Assembly (NCBI RefSeq): GCF_025145645.1
Contig: NZ_CP102252.1
Span: 1,674,001-1,738,000, forward strand
DNA: 64,000 nt
Origin: Alistipes senegalensis JC50
Lineage (GTDB): Bacteria > Bacteroidota > Bacteroidia > Bacteroidales > Rikenellaceae
Reading direction: 5' to 3'
Below the pieces are notes generated by a model. The model worked only from the letters and a program-made list of their open reading frames with translations, did no database searches and was not told where the DNA came from. Numbering within the stretch: the first letter of the stretch is position 1; each line of letters starts with the position of its first letter. The translations under genes were made by a program, and so were the position numbers. Of this stretch, positions 60,776 to 64,000 are shown one piece after another.

Positions 60776-62713
60776 ATGACGAACCGCATAACCTTTACGA
60801 TCATCGCTGCGTCGCTGTTCCTGGCGGCGTGCAGTCAGGACGACACCATGCCGCGCGAAACGCTCCCCGGCGAAAAGCAAGCGGTGCTCTTCTCCGCAGG
60901 CGGAACGGCGACGACCCGCACCGAAGTCGGGACCAACGACGACCGGACGCTCTCCATCGCCTGGGCCGAAGCCGACGAAGTGGGCATCTACGGCCGCAAT
61001 GACGGCCGCTCCTCGGGCGACAACTATGCCTACACAGCCAGCCCCTACAAGAGCGACGCCACACGCTGCTCGTTCTCGGCATCGGACTCCTACGAACTCT
61101 TCACGTGGACGAAAACCGCCGCCCAGAGTTACTACGCCTACTATCCCTATGCCAAAATCACGGATCGCACGCCGAATCCCGAGGCCCATCCCTTCTCGCT
61201 CCCGGCCCTGCAAACCCAGTCGGAGGGGAACTCCCCGGCCCATATCGCCCGCTACGGGCTGATGACGGCCGCACCGGTGGACATCCCTGCGGGAACCGTG
61301 GGCGAAGGAGCGATCCTGTTCAATTTCGCCAACGTCTTCTCGATCGTCGAACTGCGCTTCAAAATGACCGCCGACTGCGCCCTCGCTTCGGTGCCGGTCA
61401 AGCAGGTCCGCCTGCTCTCCGACGCCGCGGCGCTCGCCATCCCGGCCGGAACCATCGACCTGACCCGGGCCATAGATCCCGAAGCGGAACTGCCCGTCGT
61501 CATCGGGGAGGGGGGGGGTTCGCAGAGCCTCGCGCTGACCTTCGACACGAACCTCGCCGTCACGAAGACGGACTACGCCAGCGCCTATCTGGTGGCGGCT
61601 CCCGGAACCCATCCGGCCGGTACGCTCCGCCTCGAAGTGACGGCCATCGACAATTCGATCTACGGTTACACCATCCCCGAACAGGTCGTGCTGCGCCCGA
61701 ACCGCCACTACACCAAGTCCTATGAGCTTTCGCTCGACGAGTTCGTGCTCTCCGACGAATTCGAGGCGGAAATCCCCGTATTGAGTTGCAAGGTCGGAGA
61801 GCCCCTGACGGTTTCCATGACGGGCATCGCCGACCGCGTGGACTTCTGGTCGGGCGAGGAGGGCCACGACTACGCCTATGCGGAAAAAGACCGGATGCAG
61901 GAGCCCGATATGACGATGAATTTCATGATGCTGCTCAACAGCGGTACACAACGCCGTCCCGCCAAGGTGATGTACTCGACCGATTTCGACGGCACGATGA
62001 CCCAGGAGGGGATTCTCGCCGCCACATGGACCGATGTTTCCGACCGGTTCGACATGGAGAAGCCCGTGCACGGCGTCGATCCCGGATACCCCGCCGCCAG
62101 CACTTCGACCAAACCCTCCGATGCGGGCACGGCCGACTGCACGGACTGGTTCTCGGGCGAAGGCAACAGCTGCTGGATCGCCTTTTTCTACCACGTGGAC
62201 AAATACGATGCTAACTACATCGACCCCGAAACGGGCACAGTCGGCAACGGCCGCACCTATTTCTACTCCTACGACATGTGGGTGCGGGCCCAGTACAAGT
62301 CGGAGAGCTCCTATACGGAGATCTACCGCCAGAAATATGTGGACGGCGTGAGCGACCCGAGCTATCCGACTTTCGTTCAGGGCCCGACCTTCGATGCCGG
62401 CGACGGAACCAATCCGTTCCGACTCTTCGCCTACACAGGCTATCCCTATGTCCTGCGTCTGGGAGCCGCATTCAGACCCACAGTTGACAAGGATTCCTAC
62501 CTCGTGATGCCGAAGCTGACGCGCCCCGAGGCGAAGAACGTGGGCAAGGACAGCCCCTTCGTGATCAAGGGCTCCGACGACGAGCAGCCCGCAAGCTATC
62601 AGTACACGTTCACCGCCCCCGGCACCTACCAGGTAGCGGTGGTCGGCACGGTGACGACCCTGGCCGGAGAAAAACAAATCCTGCTCCGGAAGAGCGTCAC
62701 CGTCACCGAATAA
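60776..62713 (+). CDS. fimbrillin-like / DUF5017 fusion lipoprotein
   Basis: 645 aa. Lipoprotein signal with Cys at 19 (LAACSQDD). Residues about 30-320 match the fimbrillin/Mfa-like pattern (VLFSAGGTATTRTEVG, IAWAEADEVGIYG, SYYAYYPYA, NRHYTKSYELSL). Residues about 335-645 repeat the DUF5017 module of the previous protein (CKVGEPLTVSMTG, WSGEEGHDYAYAEKDRM, ATWTDVSDRFDM). A nine-G tract (61510-61518) at residues 245-248 could frameshift between the two halves. Likely a surface adhesin or glycan-binding protein rather than a structural pilin. Confidence 0.75.
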   Translation: MTNRITFTIIAASLFLAACSQDDTMPRETLPGEKQAVLFSAGGTATTRTEVGTNDDRTLSIAWAEADEVGIYGRNDGRSSGDNYAYTASPYKSDATRCSFSASDSYELFTWTKTAAQSYYAYYPYAKITDRTPNPEAHPFSLPALQTQSEGNSPAHIARYGLMTAAPVDIPAGTVGEGAILFNFANVFSIVELRFKMTADCALASVPVKQVRLLSDAAALAIPAGTIDLTRAIDPEAELPVVIGEGGGSQSLALTFDTNLAVTKTDYASAYLVAAPGTHPAGTLRLEVTAIDNSIYGYTIPEQVVLRPNRHYTKSYELSLDEFVLSDEFEAEIPVLSCKVGEPLTVSMTGIADRVDFWSGEEGHDYAYAEKDRMQEPDMTMNFMMLLNSGTQRRPAKVMYSTDFDGTMTQEGILAATWTDVSDRFDMEKPVHGVDPGYPAASTSTKPSDAGTADCTDWFSGEGNSCWIAFFYHVDKYDANYIDPETGTVGNGRTYFYSYDMWVRAQYKSESSYTEIYRQKYVDGVSDPSYPTFVQGPTFDAGDGTNPFRLFAYTGYPYVLRLGAAFRPTVDKDSYLVMPKLTRPEAKNVGKDSPFVIKGSDDEQPASYQYTFTAPGTYQVAVVGTVTTLAGEKQILLRKSVTVTE

Positions 62714-62736
62714 CCCCACTCCGAAAACTCATTACC

Positions 62737-64000
62737 ATGAAAAACAGCATCAAAACAGCGCTTTTATTTCTTCTCGCCGGATTCCTTTTCGGCGCCTGCG
62801 AGAAAGAGGACGGCGGTGCCGCGGAAACGCCTCTGCCCGCCGGGGCCGTAGAGGTTCGCGGAACGCTCATCGACATCCGGACGTTCGCAGCCGGAAAGGA
62901 GGCGTTCCCCCAGCAATCCGACTATATTTTCGACTCGGACATCGAAACGCTCTTCGATACGCCGCTCTCCTATGCCACCGGGCTCCTGAAAGCCCGCGGT
63001 GCCGAGGCTTTTCGCTGCGGCAGCGCCCAAACGGTCTACATGGCCACCACCTCCTCCGGGCTGAACGCCGCAGGGTGGAGCGCCACGGAGAAGAGTTTCA
63101 CGGTGAACGACCTCATCTATCACCTCTACTCCTACGTCTGCCGCACCCCGGGACAATGGATCGAAATCCCCGATCCGGCCGACCGCGAATATGCCACGAT
63201 GCTCTTTGCCGAGACCCTGAGCGTCGCCTGCGATCCCGTACCGGGAACCGTCGTCGCACAGGTCCCCGAACTGCGCGGCAGCACCGTCAGCAACGCCTCG
63301 ATCGCCATCCTCCCCAACGGGAACTATGTGGCTTCGTGCACCGGAGTCACGGACGGCGCGGCGCTCTTCGTGTCGAAGGACCGCGGCGCCACCTGGTCGC
63401 TTCTCGTGGAGAACGTCACGGCCCTCAACCATATACGCAACTACTACAACCTCTTCGTCTTCGAGGGCGCGCTCTACATGATGGGCGCCGGCGCCGAAAA
63501 CCAGAAACTGCTGATTTCGCGCTCGGAGGACAACGGCGTGACCTGGACCGAACCCACCGACGCCACGAACGGCGAACTGCTCACCGGAGGCTTCCACTCG
63601 GCCGCCGTGCCGGTGGTGGTCTACGACGGCCGCCTCTGGCGGGCCTGCGAAACGGCCGGAAGCGACACCTCCATCAAACGTCCGTTCGTCATTTCCGCAC
63701 CCGTCGATGCCGACCTGCTCGACGCGTCGAGTTGGACGAAATCCGACAACCTGATCACCGACAACGAAATGATCGTCAACGAAAAGACCGTCACCGAGCT
63801 GATCGAGGGCAACATGGTCGCCACCTCCGACGGTCTCTACAACATCCTTCGGGCCAGCAGCCGGCAGACCAGCCAGCTGGCGGCCAAAGTCACCGTCACC
63901 AGCCCGTCGAAACTCACCTTCTCCGTCTCCAACGACTTCATCACCTTCCCCGGGGGCGGCAAGAAATTCACGATCCGTTACGACGAGCAGAGCCGCCGCT
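62737..64000 (+). CDS. BNR-repeat (sialidase-superfamily) lipoprotein, 3' end outside window
   Basis: At least 421 codons, open to the window end. Lipoprotein signal MKNSIKTALLFLLAGFLFGA with Cys at 21. Residues about 25-160 are a leading domain with DYIFDSDIETLFDTPL. From about 170 a propeller with Asp-box motifs follows: SKDRGATWSLL and SRSEDNGVTWTEP. The Arg triad of true sialidases cannot be judged from the part seen, so it may be a glycoside hydrolase or only a binding propeller. 23 bp after the fimbrillin-like gene. Confidence 0.75.
   Translation, partial: MKNSIKTALLFLLAGFLFGACEKEDGGAAETPLPAGAVEVRGTLIDIRTFAAGKEAFPQQSDYIFDSDIETLFDTPLSYATGLLKARGAEAFRCGSAQTVYMATTSSGLNAAGWSATEKSFTVNDLIYHLYSYVCRTPGQWIEIPDPADREYATMLFAETLSVACDPVPGTVVAQVPELRGSTVSNASIAILPNGNYVASCTGVTDGAALFVSKDRGATWSLLVENVTALNHIRNYYNLFVFEGALYMMGAGAENQKLLISRSEDNGVTWTEPTDATNGELLTGGFHSAAVPVVVYDGRLWRACETAGSDTSIKRPFVISAPVDADLLDASSWTKSDNLITDNEMIVNEKTVTELIEGNMVATSDGLYNILRASSRQTSQLAAKVTVTSPSKLTFSVSNDFITFPGGGKKFTIRYDEQSRR

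Noticed and set aside
59015..62719. 1234-codon open frame antisense to SusD, DUF5017 and fimbrillin-like genes
   Set aside because: Crosses three well-supported lipoprotein and SusD genes; composition is typical of an antisense shadow.

Overview
The window looks like chromosomal DNA from a GC-rich gut member of the Bacteroidales, most likely Alistipes or a close relative (inference). Reasons: four SusC/SusD pairs, many lipoproteins with LxxC-type signal peptides, no Shine-Dalgarno sites, and promoters of the Bacteroidetes type (TTTG or TTG at -33, TAnnTTTG at -7). I found no tRNA, rRNA, CRISPR, prophage or transposase gene.

Layout. (1) 2-3265: aldo/keto reductase (5' end off the window), a SAM methyltransferase, an outer-membrane barrel protein and a DUF4136 lipoprotein. 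(2) 3383-19029: a complete polysaccharide utilisation locus (PUL 1) on the minus strand: SusC, SusD, PKD-type lipoprotein, beta-helix (GLUG-like) lipoprotein, GH128-like, GH2 (beta-glucuronidase-like) and GH5 enzymes. A membrane-anchored propeller/LuxR-type regulator is transcribed divergently. The enzymes suggest a beta-1,3-linked glycan carrying glucuronate. (3) 19070-27401: housekeeping genes: folE, an oxidoreductase, rdgB, a small ABC-like pair, a HAD phosphatase, a nitroreductase, polA and queD. Four 75-bp tandem repeats, each carrying a promoter, lie upstream of queD. (4) 27774-64000: a LacI-controlled sugar locus. An FGGY kinase and a mutarotase-like protein run leftward. LacI, an FG-GAP propeller protein, an esterase, a DapA-family aldolase, an SSS symporter and a sulfatase run rightward, followed by fucI and a SusC/SusD/DUF5017/fimbrillin/sialidase-like set that runs off the right edge.

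The most striking feature is that this last locus is interrupted. The first 80 bp of an L-fucose isomerase gene follow the sulfatase at 38616 and then break off. The complete fucI starts 14.5 kb later at 53139, and 65 bp are identical between the two copies. Between them lies a self-contained second PUL: two SusC/SusD pairs, a DUF1735 lipoprotein, a second FG-GAP protein and a GH32-like enzyme. This looks like insertion of a related PUL by recombination inside fucI.

Working together (inference): sulfatase, esterase and surface propeller proteins trim a sulfated or acetylated glycan, SusC/SusD and the SSS symporter import it, FucI plus the ribulokinase-like kinase process L-fucose or D-arabinose, and LacI senses the sugar. 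A perfect 16-bp palindrome sits between the -33 and -7 boxes of the lacI promoter, with a second, imperfect copy just before the downstream operon.
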